From Lachnospiraceae bacterium (lineage in GTDB: Bacteria; Bacillota; Clostridia; Lachnospirales; Lachnospiraceae): a stretch of 51,584 nt of DNA. Positions 32,498 through 41,177 of this stretch are shown here, piece after piece. The DNA is taken from assembly GCA_022510615.1 (NCBI GenBank), contig JAFLTC010000013.1, positions 1 to 51,584 of the forward strand, written 5' to 3'. The notes below the pieces were generated by a model. That model saw only the letters and a program-made list of their open reading frames with translations, searched no databases and had not been told where the DNA came from. How positions within the stretch are numbered: the first letter of the stretch is position 1; every line of letters begins with the position of its first letter. Made by a program: the position numbers and the translations under genes.

Positions 32498-33485
32498 TTA
32501 TATAAAAGGGATGGTATCTATTGTGGTACCTACTTATTTTTCCGAAGCCTATCTGGAAAAATGTTTAAGCTGTATCGTAAACCAAACGTATCCCAACATA
32601 GAGGTTATTGTGTCAGATGGTGATTCTACAGACAATACCCCGGCGATTATAAAAAAATTTGAAAAACGGTATGATTTTGTACGCTGTATTCACAAGGAAA
32701 ATGAGGGAGTGTCGGCATCCCGTAACTGCGGAATGGCAGAAGCAAGGGGGGAATATTTGGAATTTGTAGACAGTGATGACTTTCTTCTTCCCGATGCCTG
32801 TGAAACACTGGTAAGAGCAATGGAAAAAACCGGTGCCGATGTGGTAATAGCAGGATTTACCGCATTAAAGACCGGAGAAGAAAGACGGCCGGAGAGAGCG
32901 GTTTTTGAGGGGGCAGGAGAGTTTGTAAAATCCTTTGGTACCTATTATTATTACAAAAAAAATTGTCTGAATGTACCATGGAATAAGCTGTACCGCCGGA
33001 GTGCGGTGGAGGCAGCAGAGGCAAAGTTTCCGAGGGGATTATCTATGGGAGAGGATTTATTGTTTAATCTTCAGGTCTTTGAGGGAGCAAAGCGAATCTG
33101 TTTTGTTCCGAAGCTGGTATATGAGTACAATAATCTCAATGACCAGTCCCTCGCCTACCGTTATCGGGAAAATGGTTTTGAGATAGAAACGATGCTATAT
33201 GAAAAGGTACTTGCTTTTGTGACAGGACAGGGGGGAGATTGTATAGAGGTGTTAAATGCCAATTACCTTTTTGGCATCAAGGCAAAGATTACCGCCTTAG
33301 TACATCGCTCGGGGCTTACGGGGAAGCAGTGCCGCCATCGCATCGGACAATGGACGAAGGAGCCGGCATTGCAGCAGATGGCAAGGCAGCCCATCTTGGG
33401 AAGTAAAAAGGATAAGGTGCTTTTATTTATGCTGCGGCATCATATGAAACGAAGTCTTTATTGGTATTACCGGATGATGGCATAG
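32490..33485 (+). CDS. GT2 family glycosyltransferase
   Basis: 331 residues from the ATG at 32490, which overlaps the previous stop by 8 bases; a longer frame from 32439 lies inside licD copy 2 and is not preferred. GT-A domain: VSIVVPTYFSEAYLEKCLSC, VIVSDGSTDNT-like VIVSDGDSTDNTP, NEGVSASRNCGMAEARGEYL, FVDSDDFLLPDA (DSDD), and LNVPWNKLYRRS with MGEDLLFNLQ for acceptor binding, typical of capsule GT2 enzymes. The C-terminal ~90 residues are helical and basic. No membrane span is seen. Specificity is unknown. Confidence 0.9.
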   Translation: MSDYIKGMVSIVVPTYFSEAYLEKCLSCIVNQTYPNIEVIVSDGDSTDNTPAIIKKFEKRYDFVRCIHKENEGVSASRNCGMAEARGEYLEFVDSDDFLLPDACETLVRAMEKTGADVVIAGFTALKTGEERRPERAVFEGAGEFVKSFGTYYYYKKNCLNVPWNKLYRRSAVEAAEAKFPRGLSMGEDLLFNLQVFEGAKRICFVPKLVYEYNNLNDQSLAYRYRENGFEIETMLYEKVLAFVTGQGGDCIEVLNANYLFGIKAKITALVHRSGLTGKQCRHRIGQWTKEPALQQMARQPILGSKKDKVLLFMLRHHMKRSLYWYYRMMA

Positions 33486-33526
33486 TATAACGCCATCATG
33501 CTAAAAGGATAGGAAAGGAGACTGTC

Positions 33527-34636
33527 ATGCGTAGGATTGCTTTTATTAACTTTGATATGTCTACCCGGGGTGGCGCCCAACAAGTACTGGCGAATATGGT
33601 ACCGGCGCTGGAGGGGGAATATGACATCCACGTTATCAGCCTGATTCAGGAAAACCCGGGCTGGGCCTATTTCTTTTCGCATAAGGTAACCTGTGAGACG
33701 ATTTTACCTTATAAAGCACGTATCCGGGAAACGCTGAAAAGGGGAAAGAAAGCACTGAACCGCTATCTGAAAGAGCAGGGAATTGAGCTGGTTTTCTATG
33801 TAGGAGCTTATGCGGGACTGTGCGGGGGACTAATGGCAAGACGCGTAAAATGCAGGAAGGTATTCTGTGACCACGGAGCCCTGATGAACCAGTGGAATGA
33901 GTTGCCAAATCGGCTGATGAGAATTTTTGGTTCCCGGTATTCTGACCGGACAGTGGTGCTGACAAAACAGAGTGAAACCGCCTATTATGAAAAGTTCCGC
34001 TATAAAGAAGGTCGTGTGCTTACTATTTATAATTGGCTGGATGATACCATTCTGCGGGGGGCAAAGGAGTATGACAGAGAATCAAAAAAACTTCTTACGG
34101 CAGGACGGTTTTCCCATGAAAAAGGGTATGATTTACTTGTTCAGGTAGCTCAGGCACTGGATAAGAAGACAGATGACTGGGAATGGGATATTTATGGAAC
34201 AGGGGATATGTTTGAGGAAATCAAGCAGAGTATTTCTGAAAAGGGGCTGGATCAGAAAATTCATCTTCTGGGACTGACAGACCGTATGGGGGAATGCTAT
34301 CGGAATCATGCGATATATGTGCTGACTTCCTACCGGGAGGGATTGCCATTAGTACTTTTGGAAGCGAAGGCAAACCATATGCCTATTGTGAGCTTTGATA
34401 TTGTTTCCGGTCCGGCAGAGATTGTCACAGACGGAGAGGATGGTATTTTGGTTCCGCCTTATGACACGGAGAAAATGGCAGAGGAGATTGCGGTGTTGTT
34501 AGCCGATGATGAAAAACGGGCAGAGATGTCGGAAAAAAGTGTGAACCGGATGGAATTGTTTGAGAAGGAGAGAATTCTGGAGCAGTGGCGGGGGCTGATC
34601 CGGGAGCTTTTGGAAGGGGACCACTTCACGGGATAG
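33527..34636 (+). CDS. GT4 family glycosyltransferase (GT-B fold)
   Basis: 369 residues. Retaining GT-B enzyme. N-terminal domain starts IAFINFDMSTRGGAQQVLANM, the acceptor loop of GT4 enzymes. C-terminal domain carries LLTAGRFSHEKGYDLLVQVA, WDIYGTGDMFEEIK, IHLLGLTDRM, and the donor-site motif VLTSYREGLPLVLLEAKANHMPIV with the EX7E glutamates. GGAAAGGAG lies before the ATG. Last gene of the operon; a hairpin around its stop (34623-34660) may end transcription. Sugar donor unknown. Confidence 0.92.
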   Translation: MRRIAFINFDMSTRGGAQQVLANMVPALEGEYDIHVISLIQENPGWAYFFSHKVTCETILPYKARIRETLKRGKKALNRYLKEQGIELVFYVGAYAGLCGGLMARRVKCRKVFCDHGALMNQWNELPNRLMRIFGSRYSDRTVVLTKQSETAYYEKFRYKEGRVLTIYNWLDDTILRGAKEYDRESKKLLTAGRFSHEKGYDLLVQVAQALDKKTDDWEWDIYGTGDMFEEIKQSISEKGLDQKIHLLGLTDRMGECYRNHAIYVLTSYREGLPLVLLEAKANHMPIVSFDIVSGPAEIVTDGEDGILVPPYDTEKMAEEIAVLLADDEKRAEMSEKSVNRMELFEKERILEQWRGLIRELLEGDHFTG

Positions 34637-34660
34637 TTTGACTCTGTTCCGTGAGGTGTT
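34623..34660 (+). terminator. Hairpin overlapping the GT4 stop codon (possible terminator)
   Basis: CACTTCACGGGA and TCCGTGAGGTG pair with one wobble and one bulge around a 14-base loop. There is no clear T tract, so this is a weak candidate. The 100-base gap to the convergent ligase gene holds nothing else I can support. Confidence 0.35.
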
Positions 34661-34736
34661 CACGTTTAAAAGTTCCAAGATTCCGGATTACGTTCTGCTT
34701 GGACTATTGGCAGAGAGTAATACTAAAATTCCGTAT

Positions 34737-36125
34737 TCAGTGGGAGTCTGGAGCTTTTTCTTGATTATTAGAGCTACCAAAAGCACCAGACTCCTTCCTA
34801 AGATACCCAAGCCCCCACCAGAATAAAAACGTCTCCAGATTCATCGTAAAGAATATATCATGGAAGCAGAGGCAGAAAATCAAAATGGATAAAATCCAGA
34901 CGGTCGCCAGTACATAAGTATCGGATACCGGTTCTTTGCTGCGGCTGCGTTTGATGACCCGGACAAAAAGGGCAAGGAGAAAGACCGCCATAACGAGAAA
35001 GCCGGTAATACCGGTCTCCACTAAGAGAGATATATAGCTGTTATGGGTCACGTACTGGGTTTGTGCCAGATACCCCTCCGGGTTCTTTTCTGTGGCATAG
35101 GGAAGTGCACTCCGCAGGGAAAAGCCAAATACCGGTTTTTCGGTATACAGTTCCATATAGGCACTCCAGATGGCGAAACGGTTATTGGAAATGTTTTCGC
35201 CGTCAATATCATCCCGCATCATTTCTGTAGCGGTATCCCGGTCCGGTACAATCAGTCTCGCCACTCCCTGTAACGAAAAGAGAATGATACAGTACACTGC
35301 CGCCAGGCAGAGCAGGGTACAAAGTCCCCTTATGAATAGATGTCCGGCCATGGAGGAAGCAGTCGTATAGGTATCCTGTTTTTCCTTGTAAAAGCGGAAC
35401 AGGACAAAAAAGAGAACCGAACCTACTACCGAGAGGTAGACGGTGCGGGAGTTTGACATGACAATATAAATGGAATGGATGACAATGCTGGCATAAGCAT
35501 AAAGACGGATAAGACGCAGTGCAGTCCGGCAGAGTACATGCCACAGCCCGAATATGAGAAGCAGGGAAGTAAAGGCGGCAAAATTCGGGTCTGTAAACAG
35601 ACCAAAAAGCCGTCCATCGGTAATGCCCTGGCGGACAAATCCTCTGTCTGCTGTGTATTTACCTATATAATGAATATTGAATAAATACTGGGCAATAGAC
35701 CCGATACAGGCAATATTCCAAAGAAAGCTGCCAAGCAGTATCAGGCGCTTAAAGAGCCAGGTAAAATCTGCTTCCGTCATAATATGACTCAGATAATAGA
35801 ATAAAACAAGCTGAAATCCAAAGGTAAAAAGACCATATATATTATCAAAGAGACCATAGTCTCGGTTTAGGAAAATACCAATACACAAAAGAATAAGAAA
35901 GAGAAGGAGAAGACCGGTATCCCAGCTGCGTAATCGTTTTCGGACCGAAACGAACTGCCAGAGAGCTAACAGACACCCTGTGATGAGAAGCAGGCGGTAG
36001 AGAGTGTTGTTGATTGAACCATCCATGAAAGCAGCAGTGACTGTAAACCGGGTGGCAAGACTGTAAAGTGTAAATAACAAAAGATAAGCAGTTGTCAGCC
36101 GTTTCTGAAATAATGTCATATTCAT
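34737..36125 (-). CDS. O-antigen ligase / Wzy-like polytopic membrane protein
   Basis: 462 residues with about eleven to twelve membrane spans. Wzy_C/ligase pattern: a mid region with RLFGLFTDPNFAAFTSLLLI, the conserved VMSNSRTVYLSVVGSVLFF, a large extracytoplasmic loop (about 285-355, with GEDISNNRFAIWSAYMEL-like sequence), and TQYVTHNSYISLLVETGITG, whose His is typical of ligases. GGAGG is 6 nt before the ATG. It could polymerise or ligate a glycan made by the nearby glycosyltransferases. It is a second member beside 17054-18544, with little obvious similarity. Promoter at 36170-36198. Confidence 0.85.
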   Translation of the reverse strand: MNMTLFQKRLTTAYLLLFTLYSLATRFTVTAAFMDGSINNTLYRLLLITGCLLALWQFVSVRKRLRSWDTGLLLLFLILLCIGIFLNRDYGLFDNIYGLFTFGFQLVLFYYLSHIMTEADFTWLFKRLILLGSFLWNIACIGSIAQYLFNIHYIGKYTADRGFVRQGITDGRLFGLFTDPNFAAFTSLLLIFGLWHVLCRTALRLIRLYAYASIVIHSIYIVMSNSRTVYLSVVGSVLFFVLFRFYKEKQDTYTTASSMAGHLFIRGLCTLLCLAAVYCIILFSLQGVARLIVPDRDTATEMMRDDIDGENISNNRFAIWSAYMELYTEKPVFGFSLRSALPYATEKNPEGYLAQTQYVTHNSYISLLVETGITGFLVMAVFLLALFVRVIKRSRSKEPVSDTYVLATVWILSILIFCLCFHDIFFTMNLETFLFWWGLGYLRKESGAFGSSNNQEKAPDSH

Positions 36126-36169
36126 ATGGTTCCTCCCTATATGTATAAGCTGTTGTTACAGCGAGCTAC

Positions 36170-36198
36170 ATTATACTATATTAACTTGATTTTTTCAA
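36170..36198 (-). promoter_or_regulatory. Promoter of the O-antigen ligase-like gene
   Basis: On the minus strand, TTGAAA (plus-strand 36193-36198) and TATAAT (36170-36175) have a 17-base spacer. Confidence 0.75.
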
Positions 36199-36214
36199 TA
36201 TGTTTTTGTATAAT
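36186..36214 (+). promoter_or_regulatory. Promoter of the PglF-like dehydratase gene
   Basis: TTGATT at 36186-36191 and TATAAT at 36209-36214 with a 17-base spacer. Its -35 lies within the spacer of the divergent promoter, one base from that promoter's -35, so the two are likely to compete. Confidence 0.75.
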
Positions 36215-36239
36215 GAACGCCTAGGAGGGAGGAATAGCC

Positions 36240-38165
36240 ATGTTTCGAAGAAAAAAACTCATGCTGCGGTGGAGACGATATGTTGAAAGCGGACGTCTGT
36301 CTACAGTTTATCGTATTCTACTTTTGATATGGGATGCTGCCTGTGTCAATGCCTGTTCATTTCTGGCATTGTTCATGCGGTATGACCTGAATATAGATCG
36401 TTTTATAAAAAGTGGTATCACTGAGGATTATCCCTTGGGATATGTAGGAACTTTGCAGGAAATGCTACTGTTTAATACGGTAGTGACATTACTGATATTT
36501 GCCCTTTTTCGCCTGTATACCAGTTTGTGGAGGTACGCCGGCATTGGCGAGGTATTAAATATTGCCCTGGCAACCGGTGTGGCAGGGATTATTCACTTTC
36601 TCTCAATTTTTGGAACCTACCGGCGGATGCCCCGTTCCTATTTTGTAATTTATGTGCTGCTTTTGTTTGTTACAACTCTTGCGGTACGATTTTCCTATCG
36701 ACTGATACGACTTCTCTATAAATCGAATATTCATGGAAAAGGAATGCGTACGACATTGATTATCGGTGCGGGAGAAGCCTGCAATGTAGTAATTCAGGAA
36801 TTAAAGATGAGCGATTATCTGGACAGCCGGATTTGCGGTATTATCGATGATGACAAGGCAAAACACGGCACATACATTCAGGGAATTAAAGTAGTGGGAG
36901 GAAGGGAAGAAATTGTTCCCATGGCAGAAAAATACGGAGTGAATGAAATTATTGTGGCGATGCCCAGTGCTTCGAAAAAGAAGGTCCGGGACATATTGGA
37001 AATCTGCCAGCAGACGGAAAGCGAATTAAAGATTGTGCCGGGAGTATATCAGTTTGTAAACGGCGAGGCCGCCGTGGAAAAAATCCGTCCGGTACAGATT
37101 GAGGACTTACTTGGCAGGGATCCGGTTCAGATCAATCTGGATTCGATTATTAATTATGTCCGGGGTAAGGTAGTCTTAGTGACCGGAGGCGGTGGTTCCA
37201 TCGGCAGTGAGCTGTGCCGGCAGATTGCCGCCAACCGACCGAAGACGCTGATTATTTTTGACATATATGAAAATAACGCCTATGATATCCAGCAGGAGTT
37301 AATCGGTAAATATCCGTATCTGCATCTGGAGGTGCTGATTGGCTCAGTAAGAAATACGAGCCGGATTGACAAAGTATTTGCCGATTACCGACCGGATATT
37401 GTTTATCATGCAGCGGCCCATAAACATGTTCCCCTTATGGAGGAGAGCCCAAATGAGGCCATTAAAAACAATGTATTCGGAACCTATAAAACCGCACTGG
37501 CGGCAGATAAATACGGAACGAAAAAATTTGTGCTGATTTCCACGGATAAGGCTGTGAATCCGACGAATATTATGGGGGCATCCAAGCGTATCTGTGAGAT
37601 GATTGTACAGGAGTTAAATAACCGTTCTTCCACGGATTTTGTGGCGGTTCGTTTTGGTAATGTGCTGGGAAGCAATGGCAGTGTCATTCCGCTCTTTAAA
37701 AAGCAGATTGAGGCAGGGGGACCAGTTACCGTAACCGACAAGCGGATTATCCGTTATTTTATGACAATACCGGAAGCGGTTTCCCTCGTGATTCAGGCCG
37801 GGGTACTGGCAAAGGGAGGAGAGATTTTTGTCCTGGATATGGGGGACCCGGTAAAAATTGATGATTTGGCAAGAAAGCTGATTAAACTGTCCGGGTATGT
37901 GCCGGGTCGTGATATAAAAATAGAATACACCGGTCTTCGCCCGGGCGAAAAACTCTATGAGGAAATGTTAATGGATGAAGAGGGGTTACAGGAAACGGAA
38001 AATGCCCTGATTCATATCGGGCGTCCCCTCGTATTTGACGGAGAGAACTTCTTAAACCGGCTAGACAGCCTGTATGATGAGGCCTATGCTGAAACGGGAA
38101 ATATAAAGAAACTGGTGGCAGACATGGTTCCTACCTACCATATACAGGAGGGGGATAGAGATTAG
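36240..38165 (+). CDS. Membrane UDP-sugar 4,6-dehydratase (CapD/PglF family)
   Basis: 641 residues. Four N-terminal membrane spans (about 22-45, 75-95, 103-124 and 132-152), a first Rossmann domain (about 170-290, TLIIGAGEACNVVIQE) and a second SDR domain (about 305-600) with GGGGSIG at 316-322, STDK at 434-437 and MGASK at 445-449. The Tyr of the usual YxxxK is replaced by Met 445, as in the PglF/FlaA1/CapD 4,6-dehydratases acting on UDP-GlcNAc. It would supply the 4-keto-6-deoxy sugar used by the PglE-like aminotransferase at 15091. GGAGGGAGG precedes the ATG. It overlaps the convergent DUF2156 gene end by 4 bases. Confidence 0.93.
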   Translation: MFRRKKLMLRWRRYVESGRLSTVYRILLLIWDAACVNACSFLALFMRYDLNIDRFIKSGITEDYPLGYVGTLQEMLLFNTVVTLLIFALFRLYTSLWRYAGIGEVLNIALATGVAGIIHFLSIFGTYRRMPRSYFVIYVLLLFVTTLAVRFSYRLIRLLYKSNIHGKGMRTTLIIGAGEACNVVIQELKMSDYLDSRICGIIDDDKAKHGTYIQGIKVVGGREEIVPMAEKYGVNEIIVAMPSASKKKVRDILEICQQTESELKIVPGVYQFVNGEAAVEKIRPVQIEDLLGRDPVQINLDSIINYVRGKVVLVTGGGGSIGSELCRQIAANRPKTLIIFDIYENNAYDIQQELIGKYPYLHLEVLIGSVRNTSRIDKVFADYRPDIVYHAAAHKHVPLMEESPNEAIKNNVFGTYKTALAADKYGTKKFVLISTDKAVNPTNIMGASKRICEMIVQELNNRSSTDFVAVRFGNVLGSNGSVIPLFKKQIEAGGPVTVTDKRIIRYFMTIPEAVSLVIQAGVLAKGGEIFVLDMGDPVKIDDLARKLIKLSGYVPGRDIKIEYTGLRPGEKLYEEMLMDEEGLQETENALIHIGRPLVFDGENFLNRLDSLYDEAYAETGNIKKLVADMVPTYHIQEGDRD

Positions 38166-39070
38166 GAAATCTCGTGGATGGTGAATTTTTCCTCCAGCCG
38201 CAGAGGGCGGTAGGAAAGCTTTGCCTGACGGAGATTTTCCTGACCCAGATCATCCTCTCTGTTTACCAGCTCCGCTTCCGGGAATTCATTGATAATAAAC
38301 TGCTGGTTTATGTAATTGTAAAGTCCGTGAAAATTCACGTCGGCCTTTTCGATATGTACAAAGGCACATTTAATATCCGGTGCATAGGAGCCGATGGTAT
38401 AGGCTTTCAGCTCGCCATCGATTCGAACACCGCCCATCTTACACTGGATGGAATGGCAGTTGCCAAAGAGACGGTAAATGCCTTCCTCCTCCGCATCGAT
38501 ACAATTATATTTATCGTAAATTCGTCGCTCATCCAGCCATTTTTCATGGAATTGTTCAATTTCTTCTATATTGTTATAAGAGAGGGTTTCATACTGGAAC
38601 CGTCCCTCATATTCCCGCAAAAAACCATTCAGAAGATTTTTCTTTTTGTGCAGGGCACGACCGCTTAATGTCCGAAGCTTTTCGGCATCGTAAATATAAT
38701 CAAAGCTGTCTCTGTCCTCTGTTATTTCATAGTTTTTTAAGGCTCCGGCCTCCGTGAGAATTTCTACTGTCCTCTTGTCAGCCAAATATAATATAACCGG
38801 TGCCTTTTCTACATCATGAAAATGGGCTTCAATCCGGCGAAATGCCTCCGGTAAATCCTCCTCCCTGCAAAGCGGGGCAAAGGCAGCCGGTTTCTCATAT
38901 CTTGTGACAAAAAGATAGAGGGCAATGTCATCCGTGGCATAACGGGTTGTATAAAAAGATTCCCACAAAAACTGATTCAGAAAATGTGCCTCGCTGGTAT
39001 ACATGGGGCGAAGATGTTCATATTCGGCAAATTCCTTCTGGATAAAAGGGGATACTGGTTTTAGTTTCAT
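38162..39070 (-). CDS. DUF2156 (GNAT-like) protein
   Basis: 302 residues from the ATG at 39070, 5 bases after the typA stop; AAAGGA lies upstream. A possible earlier start inside typA is less likely. DUF2156 proteins have two GNAT-type acyltransferase halves and are related to the C-terminal domain of MprF-type aminoacyl-phosphatidylglycerol synthases. Seen: HFLNQFLWESFYTTRYA and YLFVTRYEKPAAFAPL at the front, RALHKKKNLLNGFLREYEGR in the middle, and AYTIGSYAPDIKCAFVHIEKAD and LVNREDDLGQENLRQAKLSY at the end, the last a hallmark of this family. The substrate is unknown. It probably shares the typA transcript. Confidence 0.85.
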   Translation of the reverse strand: MKLKPVSPFIQKEFAEYEHLRPMYTSEAHFLNQFLWESFYTTRYATDDIALYLFVTRYEKPAAFAPLCREEDLPEAFRRIEAHFHDVEKAPVILYLADKRTVEILTEAGALKNYEITEDRDSFDYIYDAEKLRTLSGRALHKKKNLLNGFLREYEGRFQYETLSYNNIEEIEQFHEKWLDERRIYDKYNCIDAEEEGIYRLFGNCHSIQCKMGGVRIDGELKAYTIGSYAPDIKCAFVHIEKADVNFHGLYNYINQQFIINEFPEAELVNREDDLGQENLRQAKLSYRPLRLEEKFTIHEIS

Positions 39071-39074
39071 ACGT

Positions 39075-40925
39075 TTAACGTCCTTTCTCCGCATTCATAG
39101 CATTTCGCTTCGCACGGTAACGCTCGGTACCATCCAGAATTTTCTTTCGGATCCGAAGATTTTCCGGGGTGACCTCCAAAAGTTCATCCGTGTCAATATA
39201 ATCCAGTGCCTGCTCTAAGCTAAGTTCCTTTTTCGGCGTCAGGCGCAGGGCTTCATCCGCTCCGGAGGAACGGGTATTTGTAAGATTCTTTTTCTTGCAC
39301 ACATTGACCTCGATATCATCGGATTTGGCGTGCTCCCCAACAATCATGCCACCGTATACCTTTTCGCCGGGACCGACAAAAAGTGTTCCTCTTTCCTGGG
39401 CATTAAAAAGTCCGTAAGTTATGGTTTCACCGGATTCAAAGGCGATCAGTGAGCCCTGTTTGCGGTAGGCAATATCTCCCTTATAGGGACCGTAGCCGGC
39501 GTATTCGGTATTGATAACTCCGTTTCCCTTTGTGTCTGTCATAAATTCTCCCCGGTAGCCGATAAGGCCACGGGACGGAATGAGAAATTCCAGACGGGTA
39601 GTTCCGGCATTTAACGGATTCATTCCCTGCAGTTCGCCCTTTCGCTGACTCAGTCTGTCAATGACCGTTCCGGTAAATTCATCCGGCACATCCACAAGGG
39701 CGTGTTCCATAGGCTCTAAACGCTTTCCGTTTTCATCCTCTTTATATAAAACCTCTGCCTTGCTGACGGCAAATTCATATCCCTCTCTGCGCATGTTTTC
39801 AATGAGCACCGACAGATGAAGCTCGCCTCTGCCGGATACCTTATAGGCCTCCGTGGTATCGGTGTCCTCCACCCGGAGAGAAACGTCCGTGTTCAACATA
39901 CGGTACAGACGGTCCCGCAGATGCCTTGAGGTAACATATTTTCCCTCCTGTCCGGCGAGGGGGCTGTCATTTACCATAAAATGCATGGCAATGGTCGGCT
40001 CGGAAATCTTCTGGAAAGGAATCGCCTCCGGATTTTCCGGGCTACAAAGGGTATCTCCGATATGGATATCCGAAATGCCGGAAATGGCTACGATAGAGCC
40101 GATGCTTGCCTGCTCGACCTCTACCCGGTTTAACCCCTCGAATTCATAGAGCTTTGAAATTTTTACCTTTTCACATTTGTCCGGGTCGTGATGATTGACA
40201 ATAACGGCCTCTTCATTGACGCAGATTGTTCCGTTATCCACCTTTCCAATACCGATTCGTCCCACATATTCATTGTAGTCAATGGTGCTAATCAGTACCT
40301 GGGTGTCAGCCTCCGGGTCTCCCTCCGGTGCCGGAATATAATCAACGATGGCATTAAAAAGAGGTTTCATATCCTGTCCCTCATCCGCCATATCCTGTTT
40401 GGCAATGCCCTCCTTGGCAGAGGCAAAGATAAATGGACAGTCTAACTGCGCCTCGTCGGCATCTAAATCAATGAAAAGTTCCAGAATTTCATCCACAACT
40501 TCCTCCGGTCTTGCCTCCGGACGGTCAATTTTATTGACGCAGACAACGACGGGGAGGGAAAGTTCCAGTGCCTTTTTCAGCACAAATTTTGTCTGAGGCA
40601 TAGCCCCCTCAAAAGCGTCTACCACCAGAATGACACCGTTTACCATTTTTAACACGCGCTCTACCTCGCCGCCAAAATCAGCATGTCCCGGCGTGTCAAT
40701 AATATTAATTTTAATACCCTGATAGGTAATGGCTGTATTTTTAGAAAGAATCGTAATACCACGTTCCCGCTCCAAATCATTGGAGTCCATGACCCGTTCT
40801 GCAACCTCCTGGTTTTCCCGGAACACTCCGCTTTGCTTCAGCAGCTCATCCACCAGCGTGGTTTTTCCGTGGTCTACATGGGCGATAATCGCGATATTTC
40901 TTATGTCTTCTCGTTTTGTATTCAT
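39075..40925 (-). CDS. typA: Ribosome-associated GTPase TypA/BipA
   Basis: 616 residues from the ATG at 40925, 9 nt after AGGAGGAG; the longer frame from 40949 would start at TTG inside the ribosome site region. Translational GTPase of the EF-G family that binds the ribosome under stress and cold and helps large-subunit assembly. Seen: G1 HVDHGKT at 16-22, G2 RERGITI, G3 [13 protein letters not shown]4 [10 protein letters not shown], then domain II, EF-G-like domain V, and the BipA-specific C-terminus with [14 protein letters not shown] and LTPPKE-like [13 protein letters not shown]. Full length. Its leader carries one copy of the dispersed ...GTTATGCTA element. Confidence 0.97.
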   Translation of the reverse strand: MNTKREDIRNIAIIAHVDHGKTTLVDELLKQSGVFRENQEVAERVMDSNDLERERGITILSKNTAITYQGIKINIIDTPGHADFGGEVERVLKMVNGVILVVDAFEGAMPQTKFVLKKALELSLPVVVCVNKIDRPEARPEEVVDEILELFIDLDADEAQLDCPFIFASAKEGIAKQDMADEGQDMKPLFNAIVDYIPAPEGDPEADTQVLISTIDYNEYVGRIGIGKVDNGTICVNEEAVIVNHHDPDKCEKVKISKLYEFEGLNRVEVEQASIGSIVAISGISDIHIGDTLCSPENPEAIPFQKISEPTIAMHFMVNDSPLAGQEGKYVTSRHLRDRLYRMLNTDVSLRVEDTDTTEAYKVSGRGELHLSVLIENMRREGYEFAVSKAEVLYKEDENGKRLEPMEHALVDVPDEFTGTVIDRLSQRKGELQGMNPLNAGTTRLEFLIPSRGLIGYRGEFMTDTKGNGVINTEYAGYGPYKGDIAYRKQGSLIAFESGETITYGLFNAQERGTLFVGPGEKVYGGMIVGEHAKSDDIEVNVCKKKNLTNTRSSGADEALRLTPKKELSLEQALDYIDTDELLEVTPENLRIRKKILDGTERYRAKRNAMNAEKGR

Positions 40926-40989
40926 ATCTGGAAACTCCTCCTGTTTCAAATTGGCGACGTTATGCTAAGAAAAGTCATCAATCTTCCTC

Positions 40990-41018
40990 ATATTGCATCA
41001 AGTTGTTTGTTTTGTCAA
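40990..41018 (-). promoter_or_regulatory. Candidate promoter of typA
   Basis: On the minus strand, TTGACA (plus-strand 41013-41018) and CAATAT (40990-40995) have a 17-base spacer. The -10 is a weak match. Confidence 0.5.
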
Positions 41019-41024
41019 GTACGT

Positions 41025-41038
41025 GGGATAATTATCCC
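41025..41038. promoter_or_regulatory. 14-bp perfect palindrome between the typA and BIG2 promoters (possible operator)
   Basis: GGGATAATTATCCC sits between the two divergent -35 boxes, 6 bases from that of typA and 3 from that of the Ig-like gene. The symmetry fits a dimeric regulator site, but no regulator is identified. Confidence 0.4.
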
Positions 41039-41041
41039 TGC

Positions 41042-41069
41042 TTGAAACTTATTGAAAATATGTTATAAT
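41042..41069 (+). promoter_or_regulatory. Promoter of the BIG2 repeat protein gene
   Basis: TTGAAA at 41042-41047 and TATAAT at 41064-41069 with a 16-base spacer. The leader to the start is about 100 nt, and I see no riboswitch in it. Confidence 0.65.
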
Positions 41070-41177
41070 AAAAAAAGATGTAAAGTAACATGGATTTGAC
41101 AAATTACAGTCTTAATATGGAAAATGAATAAGCCGATATATTAAGTGGTATAAAATGCCTGCATAAAGGGGAAAGGT

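Noticed and set aside
41096-41124. Second promoter for the BIG2 gene starting at TTGACA 41096
   Set aside because: No acceptable -10 lies at 16-18 bases from it.
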